Source: Amblyomma americanum (lineage: Eukaryota; Arthropoda; Arachnida; Ixodida; Ixodidae). Taken from it: a stretch of DNA of 64,000 nucleotides. Under the pieces are notes generated by a model, which saw nothing but the letters and a program-made list of their open reading frames with translations, was not told the origin of the DNA and searched no databases. Each line of letters opens with the position of its first letter. Within the stretch, counting starts at the first letter, position 1. The position numbers and the translations under genes are program-made. Below are positions 10,620-21,899 of the stretch, one piece after another. The stretch spans positions 61,113,149 through 61,177,148 of the forward strand of contig NC_135505.1 of the NCBI RefSeq assembly GCF_052857255.1, written 5' to 3'.

Positions 10620-11865
10620 AGAGAGAGAGAGAGAGAGAAACTTTATATGGTCCATTAAGGGTTTAGCGTTCGGTCTTCGTCTTCATCGCTGCAGGCTCTT
10701 GCCGTTCAAAGCAGGGTTGGGACCCTAGTCCAGGGCTCCACTGAGTCGCGCTGCTTCGGTTGCGTGCTGCACCATTGCCCTTTGGGCGGCGAGCTCGCAG
10801 CTGGTGAGCCGGCTCTCCCACTGCTCCGCACTCGGGGTTTTGTGTTGGTGGAACGTGTAGTTTCGCTTACACTCCCAGGTTATATGGTAAAGCGTGGGGG
10901 TTGCCCCGCACCACGGGCATGGGTTCCTATACTGTGTAGGATACATCTTGCTAAGTATATGTAGGTTAAAGAATGTTCCAGTTTGCAGCCTCCGCCAACT
11001 AGCTGCTTCTTTTTGTGTTAGGTCCTTATGTGGCGGGGAGTATCTAATTCTCCTGCCTATTTGATAGTTTAGGTATTCTGAAAATCTGATCTCCGCGGTG
11101 AAGTGCTGTCCTAGGGCGTATGGCCGCTCGGCTCGGTACGTGATCTCTCGAGCCAAGCTGTCTGCTCTTTCGTTTCCTTCTATCCCCGTGTGTGCCGCAA
11201 TCCAGATTAATTTGTGGGTTGCTGTTTTTCTGAGGTGTACTGCTTCGCGGAGGATAGCTAAGGTAGCCCTGCAGATTCTACCTTTCGTATAGTTTCTGCA
11301 TGTCTCTTTTGAGTCCGTTAGGATGACTAATGATTCGTCTTTTCGACAGCCCTCAGCCGCTGCCAGTGCAACAGCGACCTCCTCCGCTTCCGCTATCCTG
11401 ATGCTACGTGTAGTTGCGCAGGTGATTAGATTGCCTGCGTTATCAACTACCACCGAAGCTGTCTTGTAGTAGCTTTCGCGTCTATTCCATGGATACATGG
11501 TTGCATCCGTGAAGACTGTGTTTTCTAATTTGGCTAAGCACTTCTCCACATAATCTGGCCGCACCTGTCTCCTGGCCGCGTGGAGATTTGGGTCCATGTT
11601 TTTCGGAATGGGATTGACATGCAGGGTTTTACGAATCTCGTCGGGTATATCGGCGGATCGATCGAGATGCCCCTTTGGGTCGCGACCAAGCCTTGTCAGG
11701 AGCGCTCTTCCTGCAGCCGTGTTTCTGAGTAGTTGCAGCTGTGCTTCGTGCTGTGCTTCTGCCAGCTCCACAAAGGTGTTGCTGATTCCTAGCTGTAGCA
11801 GCTTCTCATTCGATGTGCTTCTTGGTAGGTGGAGTGCCGTATGCTTTCACCGCTTGTTCTCTCAG
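10620..11865 (-). pseudogene. 5'-truncated I-like LINE with intact RNase H ORF
   Basis: The 348-codon frame at 11771-10725 contains a complete-looking RNase H domain: VFTDATMYPW (Asp), AEAEEVAVALAAAE (Glu), VILTDSKETCRNYTKG (Asp) and AHTGIEGNERADSLA (His/Asp). It is followed by RRLQTGTFFN and a C-x2-C-x7-H-x4-C knuckle (CPWCGA...H...C). RNase H removes the RNA strand during target-primed reverse transcription, and in LINEs it marks the I group. All four acidic positions are present and no stop interrupts this part. The RT and endonuclease are missing, so the copy cannot move alone. The 3' UTR ends at a (GA)n run at 10618-10638 on the plus strand, i.e. a (CT)n tail. The 5' end abuts an inverted duplication at 11848-11932. 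Confidence 0.8.
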
Positions 11866-11932
11866 TCAACAAGCCGGCTTACGTTGCTGACTGAGAGAAC
11901 AAGCTTTTCAAGCAGCAGTGAAAGCATACGGT
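11848..11932. repeat. Inverted duplication at a LINE 5' junction
   Basis: CCGTATGCTTTCAC followed by TTGTTCTCTCAGTCA is mirrored downstream by TGACTGAGAGAACAAG and GTGAAAGCATACGG. A short centre separates the halves, and the downstream half has an extra stretch of about 14 nt. The structure lies where the minus-strand LINE loses homology. Confidence 0.7.
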
Positions 11933-13383
11933 AAAAAAAAATCGAAACTTCGGTTAATGATGTGGTCCGATGAGCGTTCCGACGACTGACAAAGGGTAGT
12001 AAAATGCCAAAGGAGTTGTTGCAACCTATGTATGTGGTGCAAAGCGGCGAGCGGTAGATGCCCTGGCCGCGACAGAGGTGAAGCGGGACATGCAGAGCAG
12101 CTGTCAATCTACTCTTAACGCGACAGCGTTAAAGGCCTCGTTCTCCAGAAAATCCGGCGTCGGCGAAGTGAGCGAAAATTCAGAACAATACAGTGGTAGC
12201 TGGGCGACTTTGCGTCTCGATTCAAGACACTCTGCAGCTACATCGTCACGCGAATGACTGCGTGTCACTGTAGCACATGCATGTTCTGATGTGCCATGCC
12301 TTGGCGCCATCGCCGCTCGCGCATGCCAGAGCGGAGGAGTGGTGTTGGGCGCGCCGAACGGGGATTAGTTCGAGGCTATTTTCCTCCTCGCCGCGAACCT
12401 GCGCTGTAGTTTGCTGTGTCGATGGCAGCCCCGTAACACTCAGCCTAGCGAGAGGAGCGTGCAGTTTCTGGTGCATTCTTAGCGCTTTTTCACGCCACCT
12501 TCATGCGCTTATTGGCTTGAGCTTTCGCGCTATGTCGAAGCAAGCCACACGTGGCGTTCGCCAGCTATCTGGGCTACGCGAGAGATTCTAGGCAATGAAT
12601 GCTAAACGTAAAGCGTGGCAAACACAGGTACGTAAGGGAGACGAGAGGTAAGCGCTACTTCCAACCTAATTTTATCAGAAAGATTGAACGAAATATATAG
12701 GTATGTCGGAGCTAAGCCGGGGAAGAACGAGCTCCGACAGCTTTGAGGTTCGAACTGTTAATTGCGTTGCTTAAAAAATTAAACGCGACAGTAACTCACA
12801 CGAAATGTGTTGATGATGTTATTACCAGCGTAGTTTTAGAAGCGAGGCCATATTTCGTGTGTTGTTAGTCGAATAAACAGTTTCGCTTCCGCCGCTGTAA
12901 CAGCTCCCACGTGACCCCGCGTCGCCCACCGTCTCGGCACTCCTCAATGGTCAGTCGCAGAGCGAACACACCGATGCTGCGATTGAATTTCAACCGGACG
13001 GAACTCGATTCCAAGTCGTCTGCGGCTAGACCGACGGCCCTTCCAGTCGCAGACCGACAGAAATCGCAGCGTCGCTGGCAAAGATCGCGTGCGTGTGAAA
13101 CGGAACTAAGCATTTTTTTTTTTTCGGGAAGAAGAGTCTATCCGCTTCGGCACAGACAGAGGCGGTGCTCTCACCGGTCTTTGGTGGCATACTGCGCTTC
13201 GAAATAACTAAGTCCTATTGTGGTACGATCGAGTCGATTCTTTCGCATGATTTTCGTGCGCTGATATGTTGCGGTTTGTTCCCCGTTGGTCTCTTTTCAG
13301 CAGTCAGTCTATTGAGTTAGCGCGTGGCACCCACTTGGTACAGAGGCGTACCGTGTGAAGACTTAGGGACTAACGACGCGTTT
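11933..13383. other. No gene recognised; partial dispersed repeat at 12113-12180
   Basis: Positions 12113-12180 carry the 5' motif of dispersed family 1 (CGACAGCGTTAAAGGCC, CCAGAAAATCCGGCGTCGGC). The remainder holds GC-rich and AT-rich stretches without a supported gene. Confidence 0.45.
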
Positions 13384-13500
13384 TGAGGAATAATAATAAT
13401 TGGTTTTTTGAGGAAAGGAAATAGCGCAGTATCTGTCTCATATATTGTTGGACACCTGAACCGCGCCGTAAGGGAAGGGATAAAGGAGGGATTGAAAGTA
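13384..13500 (-). repeat. tRNA-derived SINE, 3' part
   Basis: On the minus strand this is the SINE's 3' half, with GGCGCGGTTCAGGTGTCC, a diverged ATATATGAGACAGATACTGC and a TTATTATTATT tail. The tRNA-like head is absent. Confidence 0.8.
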
Positions 13501-13626
13501 TACAGTTTACATTACTCTCATATATACCGGGTGATTGTTTACGGGGGCATTAGCGGTGCAAAGCTTTTTTCTTGAATGAAGGCTCGGATTTCGCGAGCAA
13601 CCACGTGTACCGTGCTCGCTTTGCAG

Positions 13627-13753
13627 GTTGGAGAACCAGAAGAAGCCGAAGGACGCGAAGCAGCAGCGCAGGCCGAGGAAGAGCAGTGGCGAGGTCCCGG
13701 CCACCCGACGCAGTAAGGCTCCCAGCGCCAAGAAGAAGGACACCAAGAAACAG
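13627..13753 (+). CDS. Exon 2 of the predicted membrane-protein gene
   Basis: The acceptor TTTGCAG ends at 13626 and the donor GTGAGC starts at 13754. The exon opens with G, completing the Lys codon split across intron 1. It then encodes 42 residues starting LENQKKPKDAKQQRRPRKSS and ending SAKKKDTKKQ in phase 0. About half the residues are Lys, Arg or Gln, so the segment should be disordered and strongly basic, and nuclear or acidic-partner interactions are possible. Another frame is also open across the exon, but only the chosen frame joins to both neighbours. No domain is recognised. It matches exons 1 and 4 in its Lys/Pro-rich style. Confidence 0.5.
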
Positions 13754-14015
13754 GTGAGCCCCCAGCCGCCGCCTTATATTTAACTGTTAAAAAGAGTGCA
13801 TGCAGCGCCCCATAGGCGTGTATATGAAGCTGCTCCCGCGTAATCGTTTTTCACTGGCTAGTGGGAGTGCCGTGCAGAGCCAGATGTCCCTGTCCCGCTT
13901 CTGCCTCACGGACACAGAGCGCAACGGTTTGTGAGCGTTCGACTGAATGCCTTGTAGCAAGAATTCCAGGATGGTCCGCAAGTATGCCGGCACGGTACAG
14001 CCTTTGCCATTAATT

Positions 14016-14778
14016 AGGATCATTTTTTATACCTTCAGAGATTTTAATTTTGAAAACTTTGAGAGATACATCGGTGCGGACTGTTGACATGGACTGTACT
14101 GCAAGGTGGGTGTTATGTACCGAATATCGATCGATGATTAAACGAAAAATTAATTGAAATAAACTAATAATTTTTTTCAGTGTTGTTTCACAGGGAAGGA
14201 TTAGGTTGCGAAACTGATGGCCGTCATCACCGATGGTGAGCCCTGTATTTAAAATTTCGTAATCGGCAATGTGTTTCGAAATGTTTAACGTCAAAAATAC
14301 GCGTTTGAAAGCATATTGATGTCTTTCCCGCATTACCTACTTATAAAACGACATCTCTGCGCGTCAAATTTCGATAAAATCAAATTAACTTTTTCATCGT
14401 CGTATACAACAACTGTGCGTTTATTTGACGCAGAATAAGTGCGAGAGACGCCATTTTATAAATATGCAAAGCGGCAGGGCCAACTCAACCAGCCTTCAAA
14501 TGTGTATTTTTGACGCTGGATATTTCTAACCACATTGTCGATGCGGAACATTCAAAAACGCAGCTTACCTTCGATGATGACGGCCATCAATTTCGCAGTT
14601 AACCTTGCCCTCTTAAATAAAAAATAAAAGTTTATTTCTTCATTCTCTGAATGTTCTTCGGGTAAATATTGATCCATATAGCGTATAACGTCCACATGCT
14701 CAATGGAACGCATCGACATAGCTATCACAGTTTTAAAAATAAAAGCCTGTAAAAGTCGAAAGAAAAAAACCCTGTATA
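14016..14778. mobile_element. Palindromic MITE / foldback element, about 760 bp
   Basis: The left half (about 14016-14375) is an imperfect inverted copy of the right half (about 14430-14778). Matching landmarks include GATGGCCGTCATCA (14217) against TGATGACGGCCATC (14573), and AACGTCAAAAATACGCGTTTGAAAG (14290) against CTTTCAAATG...TTTTTGACGCT; AAATAAAC and TTGCGTCAAAT-type blocks also pair. The right terminus is AACCCTGTATAC. No transposase ORF is present, so this is a non-autonomous element. Identity between arms is roughly 70% by eye. The exact ends are uncertain. Confidence 0.6.
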
Positions 14779-16807
14779 CTTATGAAAAAGGCTGTACTGC
14801 TACACAGGATATATTTAACTCGAAGAGGATCGCGAAACATTTTGATATGTCGATAAGTCGATACATAAAAACGGTACAGATAAGCTTATCTGTAACATCG
14901 AAGCAAGGCTGCATGACGCCACCATAGTGAGGCGCTTTTTGTAGCGAAGTGTCGCCCGCCCTCATGCCGACAGCGCAACGCTTGCAAGGTGTTGCTAGGC
15001 CTAACCTGCTTCGCATTGAAGCCAGAGCGGAAGGTGCATTGTATCTAGCCACTGCCTATCGTAAGAGGTCCAACCCTGTTACTTTAAATACAATGGTCTC
15101 ATTAAAATTAAGGCACAGTTGGCTTCCACAACGCCTTCAGCATGCCAGGTGTGGGCCTCCGCTAGGCATTTACTTAGTCGAGCGGGCTTCACCGCATAAC
15201 AGAGTTGTTGCATGAAAAATGAGTAGAAGAGACCTATGGCAACAATCATTACGCAGACCTCCGCTTCACTCGTCACGCGGTTTCGCAGCGACTGCGCTGC
15301 CAGAAACTTCCCAATGCTGCGCAGCCGACCCGCTCAATGCGAGAAAAGTAGTCGAGTGGCGCCATTAGGAGGAACGCCCCTTCCAGGGACGCGGCACGCC
15401 GTTCGATGTTTCGAAGGATCCGCTCTACAGGAGTTGGATAAAGGCGAGCATTACTGTTATACATGCATCCTCCCTTTTATACAGGAAGGATGCATGGGAT
15501 TTTCAAGGGGATGATTTGGCTGTTCTATAAAAACGATAATTTGGTATATGCGGACGTTCCAAATTCACGAATGTGAGAGGAGATCTGGTCCTCACCGCTG
15601 GGAAAGTGAGTATCGCGGATTGCACAAGAACAGCAGTGTATGGCTTAGCAGCAAATGCACTGGCCCGCTTACTTTCGACAAAGACTGTAAATCGATAATT
15701 CCAATGAGCATCGCATGATTGTGCACTTGGTTCGAAGTAAGGTCTGCCAACATTTATTATTTTTTTAATGGGTGGCTCTTTGCAGCATCGTCACTTTTTA
15801 TGTGCCGCGTTTATCTGCGTGTACTCTCGAGAAACACTCGCTTCGCTGAAGTTCTTTCCTTCTCCGCGCCTCTGCTACTCCCATTCGATGCGATGAGTTC
15901 TCCCGCAATGCAAGGGTGAACCGATTTCCCGCATCCATCCTGAATGCATGTTTTTCTATGCCCAATGGGCAGCTATGAATAGAGGGGGCGTGGCATCCAA
16001 TTCAGCTACATCAAGCGTACGAAAAACACAGTCTCATAACTCCCAAAATGTTTGGGATGTACCCATGAAACCCATGCCCGTTGAAAGCATTGGACAATGC
16101 CTTTGGAATCATATGCACGATATACGTCGATATGCGACTTTTTAGTCTGATAGCTGACGGTTTCCGAAAAGAAACCCGATATTCGCGGTGCGAACAGTCT
16201 CGTGCATCCTGCATTGAAAAGTCGAAGACTTCTTTGAGCCCAGCGCGATCAAGCGTGCGCCAAGGCTACGTCAGCTTCGGCGCGCTTGACGATAGGCATT
16301 CAGTACGCCTACGCATACAATTCGTGCAAAGATTTCAACTCCCTTTGCGAAGGTCCTGATTTTTCAGCACCGCTACGGACGGGACGGACCCCATTACTTC
16401 CCGCTGCCAGTTTATTTCCAGAAGTGCGTTATGAAGGCTTGGCAGAACATCAGAACATAATCAAAGACTAAAGCAGGGCGCAGGTGTGCAAAGGGGCTAC
16501 AAACACAGGGTAAGAGCGCGGCACGCGGTGGACCGTGCGGCGAGTGAGATCGCTCATCCGCCCATACAAGTCCCTCTCAGGCGTGATAGGCGCAGCGAGG
16601 GAAAACAGGCCAGGAGAGGAAAGGGAAGGAAAGCTCGGACGATGCCGACATTATTCTGCAGAGCGTGTCACATACAGCTTTCGCTGCAAAAGCGAGAACA
16701 GTCGCCAATATGTAGCGACAAGCGACGGCGTCAGGAAATGATGGTGAATTAAGACACGTAAGCCAGAACAGCACACAATTGCATATCACTTCCTTCGCTT
16801 TTTTTCA
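14779..16807. other. No gene recognised
   Basis: Scattered frames of 60-90 codons only. A 10-bp inverted repeat (CATGCATCCT / AGGATGCATG) flanks a T-rich loop near 15463-15496. Confidence 0.4.
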
Positions 16808-17262
16808 ACACCATAGCAGCGTTAAAGGACCTGTTGTCTAGAAAATCCGCTGCTAGCGTCGGCGTTGTGATGCAAAAAATCACGAGCATGACTCTGGCAG
16901 GTGGTGCCCAGTCAGCAGCCTAGAAGGCAGATGGGCAGCCTAGGTCACGTGAGCTTGCAGCTTCATCACAACCTGGCAACCAATAGTGAACAAACTGCCC
17001 GGCATGGCAGAAGTAGTTCAATTAATGATTGGTCGCTCGGGAAGAGAAACCTGGGTGGCACAAGCCCCACTGGTGGCAGAGCCTGCCATCTCGGGGCAGT
17101 GGCCCATCGCGTAACCACTGCACTAGGCGGGGTATGAGCACTCTCAGGGATCTATGCCTTTAAATTAGAGAATGACCTACTGCATATATATGGGAATTAA
17201 CCCAATACGCTATCGCGTCATACATTTAATGCGGTGCTTAAGTGTCGCCTCTAATTTTTCGT
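16808..17262. repeat. Dispersed repeat family 1, copy D (fullest copy)
   Basis: It runs from CAGCGTTAAAGGACCTG through GCTAGCGTCGGCGTTGTGA, GGCAGGTGGTGCCC, CTAGGTCACGTGAGC, GGTCGCTCGGGAAGAG, CGGGGCAGTGGCCCATCGCG and GGGATCTATG, to TACGCTATCGCGTCATAC and a T-rich end. It is the reference copy for the family in this window. Confidence 0.75.
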
Positions 17263-19974
17263 TGTTCGCCACTTGCTCAAGCGGCACTACTATTCCGCTG
17301 TCGCCGTGCTCTGGTCCTTGGCGCGGAAAACGATCAGAACGCGCGGCTAATGGAGCTTCAACCTCCCGTCTCATGATTCGAAATAAGACCAGAAGTAATT
17401 CGCCTATTGATAGCTGCAACTTACTGGTGTATATGTAAAGGCAGGTTGAAAGTGGTGAGCCGCGAACGTCGCGCGACCGATTTAGTGCGGGTGAGGGCTT
17501 TCTAAGCACTTGGAAAGCGGAGGAGTGTAAAAAATCGACTGAACCAGTCGGGCGTACTCCTCGACTCGCCAGTGTGAATCCGCCCTAGGAGAGAAAGGAA
17601 GTAGGAAAAAATATCCAACGGACCTTTTTGAAGTAGCGTGCCGTACTAGAAGCCGCCATACCATGAGGTGTGGGTGACATTTCATTCTCGCTAAAGGAGC
17701 GCAAGGGTGATGGGGGGAGTTGGATGAACGATGAGGGGTCGCTAGGGCTGAAGTAGCCCATTACCCAAGGCACAAGGACGAAGGGTCGTCTCCTTCCCTC
17801 TCCTGCCTAGCCTTGGCTGCAGAGCCACAGAAAGTTGCACCACTGCGCAACAGAGCTCAGGAGCCCAGGGGTCTGTTTGAACGCTTGCGGCGAGCGGGGT
17901 GCCTTTTTCTGCCTAACTTATTTCGCGTCCTTCGCACTGAATGTGGACTGCTCTCATGAAACGTCGATGAACGACAGCCAGCCGAGGAGCGCTTTCACGG
18001 ATACTGTGGGAGAATGCCCTCTTCGCGGACTTTTTTTCTTCGCAAAAGCAGAGGGAGGTTTCCAAACTACGGGTGTGCCTCAAGCGATTAAGCTGTCGTG
18101 CCTGGCATGCCAGGTGATGTGACCACATCGGGCTGCAGTGTTTACTAAAGACAATCTGAGCCAAACATACTTTTTAAGCTGCCTGGAATGTTTGCCCTGT
18201 CATTGTTTCAGTCTGGTGCACAGCACACGCGCAAAGTGTCTTGCAGTAGCTTAAAAAAAAGCCGCCAAGGGCGCGCACATCTCATATGAAGCGTTCAGGT
18301 TGATTTCTTCTCTTCGTGAATATACATTTCTGCCCAACGCTCACCGAGAGAATTGCTGTTAAGGATTCAGAAGGCACCGGTCCTTTTGCGAAAGCGCTAA
18401 GGTGGTCGAAGAGATTTTTGTTCTGTACTGAGCGTTTTGCAGTGAGAGCCGTTATTTGGAGTACACCCCGAGCTGTCACGTGTGTGACGCCCGTCCAAGG
18501 TCACCGATCGAAGCGACCGGACTTCTTGAGGAAACAGCAGCCAACACATTGCCACCACGACGCGTCCGTCTACCCCTCATCCCACTCTGCCATGAAATCG
18601 CTTTACCGCACTGCGTAAAATCTCACAACTCACTTCACGACCGTACAGAACATCGCGCCAGGATTTAGTGCGCGACAGAAGTGCAGGCTGCGCGCGCGGG
18701 AGCGAGACTATCCTTTCTCTCGTCAGGTTTACTGAGTTTCTTCCAACTTAGTCAGGATTGCGTCACAGCTGTGTTTCTCTGTGCCGCTGACATAGTGGGC
18801 TGCTTTTTGTTGAGTCATGTCCAGCAGTTTCGGACAAACATTTTGAAAAGTGGAAAATTGTAAGATACGTTTACGGCAATATTGCAGGTAATAATCCAGT
18901 CTTCTGAAATATAGAAAATCTTTCTTTCAGAGTGTTTCCATCTGTTGCATCGAACCGTTAAGACCACCATAGGAAAACCAATAAGGAAAGCTTTTGACTA
19001 TAGCAAAAACGTTAATAGAAAGAAATTCATGACTGCCTTCCGATTATCTGTCGTTCTCTTGATTGTCATAGTGAACTCTTATATTACTTGAAAAAAATAC
19101 GTTTCTGAAAGGGACTTAGAAACCTTTCTGTTATAGTGCGGTGCCGCTATTAGTACGCATTTTCGCGGCCCACGCGAAATACGTTACAAGGGGACTGCAC
19201 TGTACTTGTACTACTACGACGCGAAACACAGGAACGGGTGCTTGACAGCTGTAAAGCGCTAACCAGGAGTAAAAAAAAGAGAGAAGCAAGAATACAGGAA
19301 GGGCGCCCAAGGTAGAAAAAAGGCAACAAGGTGGAGAACAACATGAAGGGACGCTGTTGCGGAGGGAGGAACAGAAAGGTCTGAATATCAAGCGCACGTA
19401 TTGCTGCCCACCGTTGATGTAGGCTATCGGCCTCGTGAGCCGGTCTGATGGGTTCTGTTTCTCACTCCACCTGAGCGGCCCCAGCTCGGAAGAGAGGTGC
19501 ACGCTCGGTAGAGGAAGCTCAGTCAAGATTGCTTCTGCCAGCGGCCAGAGGAACAAAATAACAGAACTAAAAACCAGCGCGTAGCAGTTGGCGTGCCGCA
19601 TTTCTGTGGGTAGTGCAGATGAAGATAGCCGCACTCGCCGTCGTCAAGAGTTGTGCTCGCCACCGAGCGAGAGCTGTGCACTCGACAACGTGTAGAGGGC
19701 GAACGTTCAACTTCTGGAACTGCCATCTTGTACGAGGTTCGTGCTAGGAGGACTGCGCTGGAGAGTCAGCCGCCGGATAACGCGCATTTTTCAACTTGGC
19801 TGTTGCCTTGTTTAGTCTTTTTTTTCTTTCGAATTTCATTGTTATATGCGAAATATTCACGTGTGGTACTATTTCGAATCGACGATGAGCTCAGACATGA
19901 AACCTGCCGCTTCACAAGTGTTTCGTACTTTATAAAAATCACACGCAAATCAATCTGCAGATTTTTTTGTTACT
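17263..19974. other. No gene recognised; dispersed repeat family 2 at 18925-19050
   Basis: Positions 18925-19050 match, on the minus strand, the repeat also seen at 32634-32962 and 56540-56890 (GTGTTTCCATC...GCATCGA, ACCAATAAGGAAAG). Open frames of 167 and 108 codons at 19131-19979 show no domain or splice context. Confidence 0.4.
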
Positions 19975-20925
19975 GTTGAGCCCGGTAAAACATTTGACTC
20001 AGTCGAAACCTCAGCAGACATGCAGGCAATGCGGAACCAGGGGGTAGAAGAGTCTTAAGTAAAAATACTTGAAAACATCTACCAAGTAAGGCTGAAAGTT
20101 GGGAGAGTTGATGAGCATTCATGATGTAAAGAATGGAACGTCTCTAGCGGATGCACAACGACTATTGACCTCCAAAGGGAAAGTGATAAAATAGCAATAA
20201 GGAAGGGAGTCCGGTGGGAGGCACAATAGCTCCAATGCCATTCACTGGCTGTTCACTGGAGGAACATTGGGGCATGAAAGTTCATGCAAACTACCTAAGG
20301 AATCTCCGAGTTGCCGATGACATTTACTTCTCTAGTGACTCAGCTGTCGAACCGCAAAGCTTTATTCGGGATCTATAGAGGCAACGTAGAATGGTGGGGC
20401 TAAAATTCAGTATCAAGAAATTTAATTTAGTGTTCAGCAGTCTCGGAAGAGAATTTACGATAGGCAGAAAAGCATATGAAGCGGTAAGGGAGCACATCTA
20501 CACAGCTTAGGTAGTCACTGCAGATTCAGACCACACTGGAGTGGAATAACTAGAGGAATAAGAACTGAGCGGAGCGCCTTTGGCAGGCACTGCCAAATGA
20601 TAATTCCTTAAGAGGTTTCGGTTTATGGCGGTGTGACGTCCCAAAGTGGCTCAGGCTATGAGGGACGCCGTAGTGAAGGGCTCCGGAAATTTTGACCACC
20701 TAGGGTTCTTTAACGTGTTCTGACATCGCACAGCACACGAGCCTCTTGAACTTCGCCTCCATCTAAAGTCGACCGCCGCGTTCGAGATCGAACCCGCGTC
20801 ATTCGGGCCACTAGTCGAGCGTCATAACCACTGAGCCACCGCGGCGGTAATTCCTCAAGAGGGCAGTATAAAGCATCTGTATATCTTACCAGCAATCACG
20901 TATGGGCCGAAAACGTGGAGGCTAA
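19975..20925 (+). pseudogene. Decayed RTE-type LINE fragment split by a SINE
   Basis: Broken frames translate to pieces matching the RTE ORF found at 38451-40874: KTFDSVETSA, MQAMRNQGVEE, LRNLRVADDI (the YADD/FADD catalytic box, with Phe changed), FSSLGREFTIG and VVTADSDH. After the SINE at 20616-20847 comes a last piece around YLTSNHVWAEN. Numerous stops and indels make it inactive. The catalytic Asp pair is still visible. Confidence 0.75.
20601..20861 (-). repeat. Full tRNA-derived SINE with target-site duplication
   Basis: The SINE body (20616-20847) reads on the minus strand from CCGCCGCGGTGGCTCAGTGG through GGGTTCGATCTCGAACGCGG to a 3' end containing TTTGGGACGTCAC. It is flanked by TAATTCCTTAAGAG (20601-20614) and TAATTCCTCAAGAG (20848-20861), a 14-bp duplication with one mismatch. 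It inserted into the RTE fragment. Confidence 0.9.
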
Positions 20926-20932
20926 TTAAAGG

Positions 20933-21155
20933 GTTTCGTTTGATTTCAGGGTGTTTAACATCCCCAAACGATTCAGTATATGAATGACTCAGTAGTGGAA
21001 GGCTCTGTATGATTTCGAGCACCTGAGGTTCTTTAACACGCGCTGACATCACACAGTACACGGGACTCAAACATTTCGCCTCTATTGGGATACGAGCGCC
21101 GCGGCCAGGCACAATTGGTTCGCGCCACGTCGCTTGACCGCTGGATCCACCGTCG
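20933..21155 (-). repeat. tRNA-derived SINE, diverged
   Basis: A minus-strand copy with a 3' end at TTCGTTTGATTTCAGG, body motifs AGGTTCTTTAACACGCGCTG and TGACATCACACAGTACACGG on the plus strand, and a worn head around CCGCGGCCAGGC...GGATCCACCG. It lies just beyond the RTE fragment. Confidence 0.75.
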
Positions 21156-21204
21156 CTGCTCCTGCGTGTCTGAGCTAGTGAGCGCTGTCTCCCTGCGAGA
21201 AGTT

Positions 21205-21425
21205 GTGAGTGAAGGAATAGGGGAGTAGCCTAGAAGGCGTGGGCCTTCCCAGGTGCAGTGGTATACTGTGGACTTTGATCCACAGAAGGGGCAGGAGGGG
21301 TATATTGTGTGGGGTGAAAGGGGTGAAGGGTAAATGGACAGGGGTAGGTATTAGTTTGCAGCTGTCGCCATGCGGCGGCTTCTTCTCGGTTGAGGGAACT
21401 ACTTACTGTTCGTATTAGCAAAAAT
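21205..21425 (-). pseudogene. I-like LINE C-terminal scrap
   Basis: The minus-strand frame includes LNREEAAAWRQLQTNTYPCP and a HPTQYT block. These parallel TQKEAASWRRLQTGTFFN and MYPTQYRNPCPWC in the LINE at 10725-11771. Most of the zinc knuckle is degraded and everything upstream is absent. Confidence 0.6.
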
Positions 21426-21552
21426 CAGACCGTGGTAGGGGCTGTTCGAAAACGGCAACTTTCACGGCGCCTGAGTGAAAGCCTTTTCGTTGTCTTGTCG
21501 AGAGCGAAAAGACAGGAGGGCCCCATCCCTGGAGTTCTTCTTTCCTTCCCAG

Positions 21553-21699
21553 GCCAAAAAAATGCCTGCCAGCAGCACCAAGGCGGACCCCGGCGACGAA
21601 GAGATCGTGGTGCGCCCCGCCGCCGTCGGCTTGTTGGACGAATCGCAGCCCGTGCTCATCGCTCGGCCTTCGCCCTCCATCTTGGCTCTCAAGGAACAG
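21553..21699 (+). CDS. Exon 3 of the predicted membrane-protein gene
   Basis: The strong pyrimidine tract and acceptor TTTCCTTCCCAG end at 21552 and the donor GTGGGT starts at 21700. The exon is 147 nt, phase 0 at both ends, and encodes 49 residues from AKKMPASSTKADPGDEEIVV to ILALKEQ. It is acidic at its start and hydrophobic/Pro-containing later (VGLLDESQPVLIARP). Being a symmetric phase-0 exon it could be skipped without a frameshift. No known domain. G+C content and third-position bias are far higher than in the surrounding intron, which supports coding status. Confidence 0.55.
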
Positions 21700-21899
21700 G
21701 TGGGTCTATGGCGGCGATTACGCAGCTGGAAAATTCTTGTGAGGACTAATGCGAGATGTATTTCTAACTGAAAACTGATAACTTGGAGATTTCATTGGAT
21801 TTATTTCTCTCCATATTTTCGTTACACTCTGTGGAGACTCTGTGGTCTAAACTGTGAGCCGCGGATAAGCGGAGAAGACGTATTTATCCCCTACTTCAA

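Larger units (their letters stand above)
2626..13626 (+). other. Predicted intron 1
   Basis: It is bounded by GTAAGT at 2626 and GCTTTGCAG ending at 13626. It holds a LINE-like 3' end, SINEs, dispersed repeat copies, a nested LINE, a minisatellite and the RNase H-bearing LINE end. No additional exon with good splice sites was recognised. Confidence 0.45.
13754..21552 (+). other. Predicted intron 2
   Basis: It runs from GTGAGC at 13754 to CCTTCCCAG ending at 21552. It contains a palindromic MITE, dispersed repeat copy D, an RTE fragment split by a SINE, a second SINE and an I-like LINE scrap. Confidence 0.45.

Noticed and set aside
19131..19634. 167-codon minus-strand hydrophobic frame
   Set aside because: The hydrophobicity comes from T-rich antisense sequence. 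No homology or start context was recognised.
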